In this document: positions 24,354 through 35,286 of the stretch, in pieces | How the letters are laid out: the number at the start of each line of letters is the position of its first letter | Numbering within the stretch: position 1 is the stretch's first letter | From: Adiantum capillus-veneris | Lineage: Eukaryota > Streptophyta > Polypodiopsida > Polypodiales > Pteridaceae | Length of the DNA: 64,000 nucleotides | Reading direction: 5' to 3' | Assembly (NCBI GenBank): GCA_014529385.2 | Contig: CM043944.1 | Location: forward strand, 81,212,384-81,276,383 | Translations under genes and position numbers: made by a program | Notes under the pieces: generated by a model | Database searches by the model: none | Seen by the model: the letters and a program-made list of their open reading frames with translations, nothing else | What the model was told of the DNA's origin: nothing

Positions 24354-26590
24354 TTAGATGTCAATGTGCTTTGTCCTTGAATGAAAGGCTGAGTTCTTCG
24401 CAAGATGGATAGCGCTTTGGCTATCACTATACAAGACACAATTGTCTTGTTTGAATCCAAGCTCTTCTAAGAATCTGTGAAGCCACAAAATTTCTTTGCT
24501 TGCCTCCGTCATTGCTACATACTCTGCTTCCATGGTAGAAAGTGAAACCACTTTTTGCAGCTTTGAAGCCCAGTTTACTGTTGTGCCTTCAACCATGAAC
24601 ACACAGCCAGTAGTGCTCCTTCGAGTATCTTTTTCACCTGCCATATCTGCATCAGCATACCCTTCTAGAAAAATATCAGTTCCTCCAAAATACAAAGCAT
24701 TTGCTGTTGTCCCTTTTAGATACCTAAGTATCCACTTCACAGCTTGCCAATGCTCTTTACCTGGGTTGTCCATGAACCTACTCACAACTCCCGCTGCATG
24801 TGGAATTTCTGGCCTTGTCCAAACCATAGCATACATTAGAGAACCTACCACTGTAGCATATGGAACTTTAGACATATAGGCTATCTCCTCTTGTGTATTT
24901 GCACACATATCCTTCGTTAGTTTAAAGTGACCAGCCAAAGGTGTAGAAACTGGTTTTGCATTTTGCATTGCAAACCTTTCTAGTACCTTCTTGATGTAAT
25001 CTTCGTGAGATAGCTTTATTGTCTTCTTCGTCCTGTCCCTTGATATTTTCATACCAAGTATCCTCTTTGCAGCACCTAAATCTTTCATTGAAAAAGATTT
25101 AGACATCTCCTCTTTTAGGTCTTTGATGTCCTGCATGTTAGCACTTGCAATCAACATGTCATCAACATACAACATTAGGATGGTGAATTTCCAATCTCCC
25201 AAATTCTTTGTGTAGACGCAGTGATCAGAGTTGCATCTTGTGAATCCATGATCCAACATCCACCGATCAAACTTCAAGTACCATTGCCTTGATGCTTGCT
25301 TTAAACCATACAAGCTCTTCTTTAATCTGCAAACCATTTTCTCCTTACCTTTTACTTCATACCCCTTTGGTTGAAGCATGTAGATTTCCTCCTCTAAGTC
25401 ACCGTGAGGGAATGCCGTATTTACATCGATTTTCTCGAGATTTAGATCATGAGCAGCCACAAGGCTTAAGACAAGCCTAATTGAGTTCATTTTTACAACA
25501 GGAGAAAATATTTCATTGAAGTCAATACCTTTCTTTTGAGAAAAACCTTTTACCACAAGCCTAGACTTGTACCTTTTCTTCCCACCTTCTTCTTCCTTCA
25601 CCTTGTACACAGATTTGTTTTGAAGTGCCCGCTTACTTTTAAGCAACTCAACCAATTCCCATGTTTGGTTGCGATGTAGTGAGTCCATCTCTACTTGCAT
25701 GCTCTTCGTCCATTCTTCTTTGGGTTCATGGTGCATAGCATCTTCGTATGATTCCGGCTCTCCAGAATCTAAGATCAAGAGATGGTTGACGGAAGAAACA
25801 AACCTTTCTGGAGGTCTACTTGCTCTTGTAGATCTTCGGGGAATAGGTTGAGGCTCCTCATTTGGTTGACATTGTTGCGCATTGTCACCATTTGCAGTCC
25901 TTGAGTCTTCACCGTCCTCAAGCTCCTTGTACTCATCACCTGTTTCTTTTGTTTGATTTCTTTCCAAGTAATCTTTGTACATATTTTGTTCGTTAAAAAT
26001 TACATCCCTACTCCTTAAGATTTTACCATCTTCAGGATGCCATAGGCGATACCCAAAGTCACGTTCTCCATAGCCAATGAAGAAACAATTTTTGGACTTT
26101 GCATTTAGCTTTGATCTTAGGCTTCTATCTATGTGCATGAAAGCCTCACACCCAAACACTTTGAGAAATGCATAATTCACCGGTTTACCTGTCCATGCCT
26201 CTTCTGGAACTCCCCCATCCAATGCCGTTGAGGGTGACCAATTGATTCAGTACACAGACGTACTTATAGCTTCCGCCCAAAGCTCAAGCGATAGGCCAGT
26301 ATGTAGCCGCATACTTCGTGCTCGCTCCATGATTGTCGTGTTCATCCTTTCCAATATCCCATTTTGTTGAGGTGTCCTTGGGGTTGTCCTTTGCCTCCGA
26401 ATGCCATTGCTAGCACAAAAGCTTTCAAAAGCTTGGCTGCAATATTCACCTCCATTGTCGGATCTGAGGCATTTAACCTTGGTACCTGTTTCATTCTCCA
26501 CAAAGGCTTTCCACCTTTGAAATATAGAAAATACATCAGACTTATTCTTCATGACATAAACCCATGTTTTTCTAGTCGCATCGTCTATGA
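24354..26590 (-). pseudogene. Cop-1 pol: integrase core, reverse transcriptase, RNase H
   Basis: The integrase core (26552-26247) has SDNGGEYCSQAF and the PQQNGILERM box with the catalytic Glu; a TAC-TAG stop precedes it (near 26597) and a TGA splits it from the rest (26250). The 622-codon ORF 26222-24354 holds the linker PRRSTRASRPP, RT motifs RYKSRLVVKGFSQKKGIDF, VNTAFPHGDLEEEIYM and the intact catalytic LMLYVDDMLIAS (DNA about 25158-25169), then RNase H (EGYADADMAG, STMEAEYVA, LYSDSQSAIHLAKN). Compared with Cop-3, about 40 bp are deleted after KHI, giving an early stop. The RT core itself looks intact. Confidence 0.9.
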
Positions 26591-26597
26591 ATGTTAC

Positions 26598-27726
26598 CTA
26601 GTACAATGAGCCACCAAGTGATGGTGTACTTGCAGGACCCCAAACATCAGAGTGAACCAACTCAAGTTTTTTATTTTTTCTTTCATTTCCTGATTTTTGA
26701 AATTTCACCCTCTTTTGTTTACCGTAAACACAATCTTCAAAGAACTTTAAGTCCACTTCTTTCAAACTTGGTAGAAGCTTCTTTGTTTGAAGGATTTGCA
26801 TTCCTTTGGCACTCATATGCCCAAGTCGATAGTGCCACACCGCACTATCAACTTCTGTACTTGCTGCACAAGCTGAAGGTCGCGTGCTAACAGTACACAA
26901 GTAAAGTGTACCGACCTTTTCTCCCTTGGCAACCACCAAAGATCCCTTTGAGATCTTCCACCGTTTGTTTCCGAATGCAATGTTGTGACCTTCATCGTCC
27001 AATTGTCCTATAGAGATCAAATTTTTCCGAAGAGAAGGAACATGCCTAACATCTTTAAGCTTCCATTCATTTCCGTTAGCAGTTTTGACAGAAACTGTAC
27101 CTTTGCCGACAATCTCACAAGCTTTATCATATCCCAAGTATACAAACCTAAAATTACCTTTGGTGTAGTCTTGGAAATGTTGCTTATGTGGTGTCGCATG
27201 GAATGAAGCCCTGGAATCTACTATCCAGGAATTAGACACATTGTCTAATGAGATAATTAGAGCATCTTGCTCTACTTTACCTGCCACATTGGCCTCCGAT
27301 GGTGGCTTGTTGTCTTGAGACTCTGTTTCCTTCTTCTTCTTGGACCAGCAATCCTTCTTGACGTGACCCTTCTTGCCGCAGTTCCAACATTCAAGAACTA
27401 ACTTTGTGCGTGACTTGCACCGCCTTGAGCGATCACGACCCTTTTGGCTTTTGAACCTTTTCTTAGGCCTTCCTCTTGTTTCCACTGACAGTGCAGCACT
27501 TGATGAATATCCTGTGCTTCTCCTTCGCATTTCCTTGCTCAGGAGAACACCCACAACATCATCAAACTTAAGAGTATTTGTACCAGAGATAGAATTACTT
27601 ACAGCCATCACAAGGCTGTCGCAACCATCCGGTAGAGATGATAGTATAAGGAGAGCTCGCACTTCATCATCAAAATTGATTTTCACCGATCGAAGTTGAC
27701 TTATGTTTGTGTTAAAGTCATTTAGG
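26598..27726 (-). pseudogene. Cop-1 gag part 2, protease and pre-integrase domain
   Basis: The frame enters from the internal LTR at 27726 (LNDFNTNISQLRSVKINFDD), runs through a CCHC zinc knuckle (CWNCGKKGHVKKDC) and the protease. The protease active site reads WIVDSRASFHAT, so the catalytic D-S-G-A is D-S-R-A (27207-27218, a G-to-A change on the coding strand). The zinc-binding integrase front end (VWHYRLGHMSAKG, DCVYGKQ) follows. The ORF ends at a TAG where the sister copy Cop-2 has Tyr. With the Arg substitution the protease is expected to be dead. Confidence 0.88.
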
Positions 27727-28390
27727 TACACACGATATACGTGGTTCACCCAATGTGGGCTACGTCCACGGGAAAGCAACCACTCAATGGCTTTAGTACT
27801 TCAAAACAAGAAGTAGTTTACAAAGGGATTATACCCTGAATGAAGCTCCCGCCTTGCTTCACTCTCACCACCTCACACTAACCTTGTTGCATCAACTTCA
27901 CACTCTAAAATGTGTGTAGAAATGGCCTCCTTTTATAGGCCAAAAAGGTTGCCCTCTCTTATGAGAGGCAGCCATGCGTAGCCACCCTTGTGCGAATAAG
28001 TCCAAATCGGACCCTCCAATCTGCCCAGGTGTGGCCGCCATTGAGAACACAAGTCCGCTTTTGAATTCGGCCACCGGCCATTAAATTCGGCCACCGGCAC
28101 CGGCCATTGACTTTCGACCACCGGCCATTGACTATCGGCCACAGGTCAACCGAGCGGTTGTTTTTCGACCACTTTCCGGCCGTCGTCCGGCCATAATATT
28201 CCGGCGAGGGGAAAAAAAAGTCCGCCCCCGAGGCCCCTAAAGTTGCCCCTGGTTTTTTACTGTGAAAATTTTGCTTTCCGATGAGTGATTTACCTTCAAG
28301 CACGATGGCTTCTCCTCATAATGGGGGCCTTACAAATGTGTGCTTTTACCACAGAAAATTACAAGGGTAAATCAGGCTCCATACTTAACA
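27726..28390 (-). repeat. Cop-1 internal partial LTR inside duplicated gag
   Basis: About 665 bp of LTR sequence with one exact terminus (ACTTAACA at 28390). It lacks the outermost 110-130 bp at the other end, starting at TACACACGATATACG. Gag lies on both sides, and a zinc-knuckle-containing gag segment of about 420 bp occurs on both sides of this LTR. Junctions share 2-3 bp (GT and ACA) with gag. Confidence 0.9.
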
Positions 28391-29199
28391 CATTGGCCTC
28401 CGATGTTGACTTGTTTTCTTGAGACTCTGCCTCCTTCTTCTTCTTGGACCAGCAATCCTTCTTGACGTGGCCCTTCTTGCCACAATTCCAACATTCAAGA
28501 ACTGACTTTGTGCGTGACTTGCTCCGCCTTGATCGATCATGACCTTTTTGGTTTTTGAACCTCTCCTTAGGCCTTCCTCTTGTTTCCACTAACAGTGCAC
28601 GCTTGATGATTCTCCTGTGCTTCTCCTTCGTATTTCCTCGCTTAGGAGAACACCCACAACATCATCAAACTTAAGAGTATTTGTGCCAGAAATAAAATTA
28701 CTTACAACCATCCAAGGCTGTCCCAACTATCTGGTAGAGATGATAGTATAAGGAGAGCTCGCACTTCGTCATCGAAATTGATTTTCACCGATCGAAGTTG
28801 ACTTATGTTTGTGTTAAAGTCATTTAGGTGTTCTGCAACTAAACCATTCTCTGCCATCTTTAGATTGAACAAGCGCTTCATAAGAAATACCTTATTGGAT
28901 GCCGATGGTTTCTCATAGAAGTCGTCAAGTGACTTCATCAAGTCCTCCGTGGTCTTCATCTCCGAAACATTGAAGGCCACCATTGACGCCAAGCTTAACT
29001 GGATTGTTCCCAGTGCCTTTCGATCAAGGACAATCCATGCTTCATCTGCCATTGTTGCGGGCTTCTTCACAAGACCGCCTAGTGGCAAATAGAGGTCCTT
29101 CGGGTAGAGATAGTATTGAATCTGCATCTTCCAATGTTGGTATTTTTTTTTGTTGAACTTCTCCATCTTGAGCTTCCCTTCCTCCGCCATAACTCCCAC
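28391..29199 (-). pseudogene. Cop-1 gag part 1 (N-terminal)
   Basis: The start codon at 29199-29197 begins GVMAEEGKLKMEKFNKK. The frame is good to about 28702 (LILSSLPDSWDS), where a small deletion relative to Cop-2 shifts it. The remaining trace to 28391 includes a second CWNCGKKGHVKKDC knuckle. In the sister copy Cop-2 this region is continuous with the protease; here it is cut at SEANV by the internal LTR. Confidence 0.88.
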
Positions 29200-29249
29200 T
29201 CAATTCAAGGAATCCTTTCCTTGAGATAATTTAGCTATGAGCAAACCTT

Positions 29250-29261
29250 GCTCTGATACTA
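29250..29261 (-). promoter_or_regulatory. Cop-1 primer-binding site
   Basis: On the minus strand TAGTATCAGAGC, 11 of 12 to the initiator tRNA-Met complement TGGTATCAGAGC, two bases inside the 5' LTR. Confidence 0.8.
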
Positions 29262-29263
29262 GT

Positions 29264-29921
29264 TGTTAGGAAATAGGATGTAGCTAAATAGATATTTGAG
29301 TAGATTACTTAATGGAGAGAGATAGATTTCACACACAAGAGATTATAGAGTAGAGAGAGAGACACCCAATGTGGGCTACATCCACGGGAAAGCAGCCACT
29401 CAATGGCTTTAGCACTTCAAAAGAAGAAGTAGTTTACAAAGGGATTAAACCCTTGATAGAGCTCTCGCCTTGCTTCACTCTCACCTCCTCACACTCACCT
29501 TGTTGCATCAAATTCACACTATGAAATTTGTGTAGAAATGGCCTCCTTTTTATAGGCCAAAAGGGCTGCCCTCTCTCATGAGAGGCAGCCATGTGTAGCC
29601 GCCCTTGTGTAGATAAGTCCAAATCGAACCCTTCAATCCGCCCATGTGTGGCTTCCCTTGAGAAGACAAGTCCACTTTTGAATTCGGCCACCGGCCATTG
29701 ACTACTGGCCATTGGCCAACCGGTTGGTTGTTTTCCGACCACTTTTCGGCCGCCGTCCAGCCATAATATTCCGGCGAAAAAGAATATTCCGGCGTGAAAT
29801 TTTTGGTTTTCGGCAAGTAATTTTCCTTCATGCACGATGGCTTCTCCTCATAATGGGGGCCTTACAAATGTGCGCTTTTACCACAGAAGATTACAAGGTA
29901 AATCAGGCTCCATACTTAACA
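29264..29921 (-). repeat. Cop-1 5' LTR
   Basis: 658 bp, TGTTAGG..CTTAACA, adjacent to the primer-binding site. It is shorter than the 3' LTR, with small deletions in the GA tract (near 29360) and in the GC-rich and flanking part (about 29690-29800). The TATA-like sequence on the minus strand is near 29547-29556. Confidence 0.92.
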
Positions 29922-31076
29922 ATTTCGCCACTACCTGCTGGCCAACAAGTTTGTTTTCTATGTTGATCATCAAACCTTGTTGTATCTAGTAAATAAACCT
30001 TGTTCCACGGGAAGAATTACATGATGGTTGTTAATTCTCCTTGAGTTTGATTTTAGCATTGTGGTAAGACTGGTAAAAGACATGTCATGGCGGATCATTT
30101 GTCTCGCATACCCAATGGTGAAGCCCCTACTGGAGTCGATGATGAGTTGCATGATACTTCTCTATTCCTAGTCAAAACCATACCGGAATGGAGTGAGAAG
30201 ATAGTGAACTTTCTAGTTAATGGTTTTCCACTCAAAGAGCTTCGTAAGTACATAGCTCGAAAACTGTTAAAAGAATGTGAACCTTACTCTCTCATTGCAG
30301 GACTCTCTACAGGGTAGGGAAGGATGATATTCTTAGATGTTGTGCCCATGAGGATTAGTATTTATACATACTGCAAGAAGCCCACATGGGTATAGCCGAA
30401 GGACATTTCTCAGGGGAACTAACAGTTAGAAAGGTGTTGCAATCAGGCTATTGGTGGCCTACCTTATTCAAGGATGCATCACTTTTTGCAAAAGGATGTG
30501 ATGAATGCCAACATTACAAGATCACACAACGAAAGGATAAGATACCCTTACATCATGTTAAAGTGATTCCACCATTTGAAAAATGGGGTTTGGACTTTGT
30601 AGGCCCAATTAGTCCGATAGCTCGTAGCACTCAATCTCGATATATTATCGTTGCCATTGATTATGTGACAAAGTAGGCGGAAGCCAAGGCGACACGTAAG
30701 GACTATGCAAGGTCAACTGCCAAGTTTCTCTTTGAGAAAATTATTACAAGATTTAGTTGTCCCTTTGAGATTGTGAGTGACAATGGTACTCATTTTATAA
30801 ATGGAGTAATAAAAGAACTCACTCTATCAACTTTATGATAGCTCACCATAAGTCTACACCTTATTATCCACAAGCAAATGACCAAGCTGAGAGCACCAAC
30901 AAGACCTTAATCTCTATCTTAACCAAAATGCTGGAAGCTCATCGTACATATTGGGATTTAAAGCTTACATCATCTGTATGGGCTTATCGTATTGCATACA
31001 AAGTTGCCATTAACTATACACCGTTTAAGATGGTGTATGGCCAAGAAGTAGTTATGCCATGGGAGTTTGCCGTTAA
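29922..31076 (+). pseudogene. Gyp-B RNase H end and integrase (zinc and catalytic domains)
   Basis: The trace resumes exactly after Cop-1 with RHYLLANKFVFYVDHQTLLYLVNK and, after frame changes, MADHLSRIPNG. The integrase HHCC module is AHMGIAEGHF..GYWWPTLFKD..CDECQ (about 30380-30520). The catalytic core has WGLDFVGPISP (30580s), a TAG replacing Trp in DYVTK-AEAKAT (30675), FEIVSDNGTHFINGV (about 30765), and HKSTPYYPQANDQAESTNK with the third acidic residue (30845-30905). A frame change lies before IAHHKS. The region ends at 31076, where Cop-2 is inserted. Confidence 0.88.
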
Positions 31077-31512
31077 TGTTAGTAAATAAGACGTAGCTAA
31101 ATAGATAATTGAGTAGATTAATTAATGGAGAGAGACAGATTTATATACACGAGATTATAGAGTAGAGAGAGAGAGAGAGAGAGAGTACACACGATATACG
31201 TGGTTCACCCAATGTGGGCTACGTCCATGGGAAAGCAGCCACTCAATGGCTTTAGTACTTCAAAACAAGAAGTAGTTTACAAAGGGATTATACCCATAAT
31301 GGAGCTCCCGCCTTGCTTCACTCTCACCACATCACACTCACCTTGTTGCATCAACCTCACACTATGAAATGTGTGTAGAAATGGCCTCCTTTTATAGGCC
31401 AAAAGGACTGCCCTCTCTTATGAGAGACAGCCATGTGTAGCCGCCCTTGTGCGAATAAGTCCAAATAGGACCCTCCAATCCGCCCATGTGTGGCCGCCCT
31501 TGAGAAGACAAG
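31077..31512 (-). repeat. Cop-2 3' LTR, truncated
   Basis: Matches the first about 436 bp of the + strand LTR sequence, up to GAAGACAAGT. It then joins pol directly (..cactttagcttgtacaccc), so the upstream half of U3 (minus sense) is missing. Confidence 0.9.
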
Positions 31513-32646
31513 TCACTTTAGCTTGTACACCCATTTGTTTTGAAGTTCCCGCTTACCTTTAGGCAACTCAACCAACTCCCATGTTTGCTTGCGATGTAGT
31601 GAGTCCATCTCTACTTGCATGCTCTTCGTCCATTCTTCTTTGGATTCATGTTGCATAGCTTCTTCGTATGATTCTGGCTCTCCAGAATCTGAGATCAAGA
31701 GATGGTTGAAGGAAGGAACAAACCTTTATGGAGGTCTACTTGCTGTTGTAGATCTTCGGGGAATAGGTTGAGGCTCCTCATTTGGTTGACGTTGTTGCAC
31801 ATTGTCACCGTTTGCAGTCCTTGAGTCTTCACCGTCCTCAAGCTCCTTGTACTCATAACCTGTTTCTTTTGTTTGTTTTCTTTCCAAGTAATCTTTGTAC
31901 ATATTTTGTTCGTTAAAAATTACATCCCTACTCCTTAAGATTTTACCATCTTCAGGATTCCATAGGCGATACCCAAAGTCTCCTTCTCCATAGCCAATGA
32001 AGAAACACTTTTTGAACTTTGCATCTAGCTTTGATCTTAGGCTTCTATCTATGTGCATGAAAGCCTCACACCCAAACACTTTGAAAAATGCATAATTCAC
32101 CGGTTTACCTGTCCATGCCTCTTCTGGAACTCCCCCATCCAATGTCGTTGAGGGTGACCGATTGATTAAGTACATAGACGTACTTACAGCTTCTGCCCAA
32201 AGCTCAAGCGGTAGGCCTGCATGTAGCCGCATGCTTCGTGCTCGTTCCATGATTGTCCTGTTCATCCTTTCCGAAATCCCATTTTGTTGAGGTGTCCTTG
32301 GGGTTGTCCTTTGCCTCCGAATGCCATTGCTAGCACAAAATCTTTCAAAAGCTTGGCTGCAATATTCGCCTCCATTGTCGGATCTGAGGCATTTAACCTT
32401 GGTACCTGTTTCATTCTGTACAAAGGCTTTCCACCTTTGAAATATGGAATATACATCGGATTTATTCTTCATGACATAAACCCATGTTTTTCTAGTCGCA
32501 TCGTCTATGAATGTTACATAGTACAATGAGCCACCAAGGGATGGTGTACTTGCAGGACCCCAAACATCAGAATGAACCAACTCAAGTTTTTTATTTTTTC
32601 TTTCATTTCCTGATTTTTGAAATTTCACCCTCTTTTGTTTACCATG
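31513..32646 (-). pseudogene. Cop-2 integrase and truncated RT start
   Basis: ORF 32628-31726 carries the catalytic core: LVHSDVWGPAS (first Asp), CLRSDNGGEY (second Asp) and PQQNGISERMNRTI (Glu). The C-terminal part runs on with VFGCEAFMHIDRSLRSKL, ending at a stop in SRPP (near 31727). The next piece, 31698-31513, starts the RT region (MQVEMDSLHRKQTWELVELP) and stops at the LTR junction. The integrase core is better preserved than in Cop-1: it has no stop between TyrTyr-Val-Thr and SRPP. Confidence 0.9.
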
Positions 32647-32655
32647 AACACAATC

Positions 32656-34017
32656 TTAACAGAACTCTAAGTCCACTTCTTTCAAACCTGGTAGAAGCTT
32701 CTTTGTTTGAAGGATTTGCATTCCTTTGGCACTCATATGCCCAAGTCGGTAGTGCCACACCGCACTGTCAACTTCTGTAGTTGCTGCACAAGCTAAAGGC
32801 TGCATGCTAACAGTACACAAGTAAAGTGTACCGACTTTTTCACCCTTGGCAGCCACCAAAGATCCCTTTGAGATCTTCCACCGTTTGTTTCCGAATGCAA
32901 TGTTGTGACCTTCATCGTCCAATTGTCCTGTAGAGATCAAATTTTTGCGAAGAGAAGGAACATGCCTAACATCTTTAAGCTTCCATTCATTTCCGTTAGC
33001 AGTTTTGATAGAAAATGTACCTTTGCCGACAATCTCACAAGCTTCATCATCTCCCAAGTATACATACCCAAAACTACCTTTGGTGTAGTCTTGGAAATGT
33101 TGCTTGTGTGGTGTTGCATGGAATGAAGCCCCGGAATCTACTATCCAGGAATTAGACACATTGTCTAATGAGAGAATTAGAGAATCTTGCTCTACTTTAT
33201 CAGCCACATTGGCCTCCGATGTTGGCTTGTTGTCTTGAGACTCTGTCTCCTTCTTCTTCTTGGACCAGCAATCCTTCTTGACGTGGCCCTTTTTGCCGCA
33301 GTTCCAACATTCAAGAACTGACTTTGTGCGTGATTTGCTCCGCCTTGAGCGATCACGACCCTTTTGGTTTTTGAACCTCTCCTGAAGCGTTCCTCTTGTT
33401 TCCACTGATAGTGCAACACTTGATGATTCTCCTGTGCTTCTCCTTCGCATTTCCTCACTTAGGAGAACACCCACAACATCATCAAACTTAAGAGTATTTG
33501 TGCCAAAGATAGAATTACTTACAGCCATAACAAGGCTATCCCAACTATCCGGTAGAGATGATAGTATAAGGAGAGCTCGCACTTCGTCATCGAAATTGAT
33601 TTTCACTGATCGAAGTTGACTTATGTTTGTGTTAAAGTCATTTAGGTGTTTTGCAACTGAACCATTCTCTGCCATCTTTAGATTGAACAATCGCTTCATA
33701 AGAAATACCTTATTGGATGCCGATGGTTTCTCGTAGAAGTTGTCAAGTGACTTCATCAAGTTCCCCGTGGTCTTCATCTCCGAAACATTGAAGGACACCG
33801 TTGACGCCAAGGTTAACCGGATTGTTCCCAGTGCCTTTCGATCAAGAACAATCCATGCTTCATCTGCCATTGTTGCGGGCTTCTTCGCAAGACCGCCTAG
33901 TGGCAAATAGAGGTCCTTCTGGTAGAGATAGTCTTCAATCTGCATCTTCCAATGTTGGTAGTTTTTGCGGTTGAACTTCTCAATCTTGAGCTTCCCTTCC
34001 TCCGCCATAACTCCCAC
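32656..34017 (-). pseudogene. Cop-2 gag-protease-preintegrase, nearly intact 453-codon ORF
   Basis: Starts GVMAEEGKLKIEKFNRKNYQ at 34017. It has the gag core (YEKPSASNKVFLMKRLFNLK), knuckle CWNCGKKGHVKKDC and the protease active site WIVDSGASFHAT with intact D-S-G-A (33127-33138). HYRLGHMSAKGM of the integrase zinc domain follows. A TAA in LEFC-DCVHG, where Cop-1 has Glu, ends it at 32656. This is the best preserved gag-protease of the three copies. It would assemble particles and process the polyprotein if the downstream stop were absent. Confidence 0.92.
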
Positions 34018-34067
34018 TCAATTCAAGGAATCCTTTCCTTGAGATAATTTAGCTACGAGCAAACCTT

Positions 34068-34079
34068 GCTCTGATACCA
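34068..34079 (-). promoter_or_regulatory. Cop-2 primer-binding site
   Basis: GCTCTGATACCA on the + strand, i.e. TGGTATCAGAGC on the element strand: an exact 12-base complement of the initiator tRNA-Met 3' end. Confidence 0.92.
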
Positions 34080-34081
34080 GT

Positions 34082-34839
34082 TGTTAGGAAATAAGACGTA
34101 GCTAAATAGATAATTGAGTAGATTACTTAATGGAGAGAGACAGATTTATATACAAGAGATTATAGAGTAGAGAGAGAGAGAGAGAGAGTACACACGATAT
34201 ACGTGGTTCACCCAATGTGGGCTACGTCCACGGGAAATCAGCCACTCAATGGCTTTAGTACTTCAAAACAAGAAGTAGTTTACAAAGGGATTATACCCTT
34301 AATGGAGCTCCCGCCTTGCTTCACTCTCACCACCTCACACTCACCTTGTTGCATCAACTTCACACTATGAAATGTGTGTAAAAATGGCCTCCTTTTATAG
34401 GCCAAAAGGGCTACCCTCTCTTATGAGAGACAGCCATGTGTAGTCGCCCTTGTGCGAATAAGTCCAAATCGGACCCTCCAATCCGCCCATGTGTGGCCGC
34501 CCTTGAGAAGACAAGTCCGCTTTTGAATTCGGCCACCGGCCACCGGCCATTGACTTCCGACCACCGGCCAAACGATCGGTTGTTTTCCGACCACTTTCCG
34601 ACTGCCGTCCGGCCATAATATTCCGGCGAAAAAGAATATTCTAGCGAAAAAAAAAAGTCTCAGGGGACCTCCGTCCCCAAGGCCTTTAAAGTTGCCCCTG
34701 ATTCTTGTCCGTGAAAATTTTGGTTTCCAGTGAGTGATTTTCCTTCACGCACGATGGCTTCTCCTCATAATGGGGGCCTTACAAATGTACGCTTTTACCA
34801 CAGAAAATTACAAGGGTAAATCAGGCTCCATACTTAACA
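34082..34839 (-). repeat. Cop-2 5' LTR
   Basis: 758 bp, TGTTAGG..TTAACA. Includes a GA microsatellite (about 34170-34190), a TATA box on the minus strand (CTATAAAAGG, 34391-34400) and the GC-rich CCGGCCA repeats (about 34538-34570). Confidence 0.93.
34391..34400 (-). promoter_or_regulatory. TATA box of the copia-family LTR
   Basis: CTATAAAAGG on the minus strand, inside a short palindromic context (ccttttataggcc). The motif is kept in all LTR copies here, about 440-450 bp from the start of U3. It fits the promoter that would drive the antisense-oriented element. Confidence 0.6.
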
Positions 34840-35286
34840 GTTACTAGTCTTTGAGTAGCTTCTCAAGAAGGTTGTGATGGTAACCCCTTAGTTGAGTGAT
34901 TATATATCCTTGAAAGGCTAGATGAAGGGAGGCAATTAGCTGTGCAAAATGCACTTGTGGAGAAAGATAGGAGGAAGAAATGGTTTGACCGTCATCTAAA
35001 GAACAAAGATATCAATGTTGGTGATAAAGTCCTTATGTATGGAGTACGTAACAAAAAGAAAAAGTTGAAATATGCGGGAAAAGGACCATATAGAGTATGT
35101 GAGATCACCCCACAAGGAACCATTTGTGTGGAGACTCTTGATGGAGTTGAAACCATTGGATTCTTCAATGGGAGCAAATTTAAAAGATACTATGATCCTT
35201 TAAGCCAAGAGGAGCTACGTGCCATCCATACAAAAAAGGCAGCCAAGGCACAAACAGAATTGAAGAAGATACAAGCTCAAGCTTAG
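34840..35286 (+). pseudogene. Gyp-B integrase C-terminal domain
   Basis: The reading resumes after Cop-2 with VTSL and, past a stop, LERLDEGRQLAVQNALVEKDRRKKWFD, then INVGDKVLMYGVRNKKKKLKYAGKGPY and GFFNGSKFKRYYDP. This is the GPF/Y-type C-terminal module of gypsy integrase. No chromodomain follows, which places Gyp-B outside the chromoviruses, near Tat/Athila-like elements. It continues into a Lys/Gln-rich tail. Confidence 0.85.

Larger units (their letters stand above)
23442..29921 (-). mobile_element. Cop-1: nested Ty1/copia (Tork/Tnt1-like) element with an extra internal LTR
   Basis: The element is bounded by TGTTAGG...CTTAACA termini and flanked by the exact 5-bp target duplication ATTTC (23437-23441 and 29922-29926). 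Removing it and one duplicate rejoins the host gypsy RNase H in frame (AVKKF + RHYLLANKF). Its genes read on the minus strand: LTR 29264-29921, primer-binding site 29250-29261, gag part 1, a partial internal LTR at 27726-28390, gag part 2, protease, integrase, RT-RNase H, LTR 23442-24187. The gag-PR-IN-RT-RH order defines copia. The gag start (GVMAEEGKLK) and YEKPSASNKVFLMKRLF resemble Tork/Tnt1 elements. It is non-autonomous now. Confidence 0.93.
31077..34839 (-). mobile_element. Cop-2: nested copia element lacking most of RT-RNase H
   Basis: Same family as Cop-1, inserted antisense in the Gyp-B integrase. Termini are TGTTAGT (31077) and TTAACA (34839). The flanks are GTTAA and GTTAC, a 5-bp target duplication with one difference. 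Minus-strand order: LTR 34082-34839, exact primer-binding site, gag-protease-integrase, first about 60 residues of the RT region, then a truncated LTR. The deletion removed the RT core, RNase H, the polypurine tract and the first part of U3. Confidence 0.92.

Noticed and set aside
34068-34079. tRNA-like sequence
   Set aside because: Only the 12-base complement of initiator tRNA-Met; it is the primer-binding site, not a tRNA gene. No complete tRNA fold was seen in the window.
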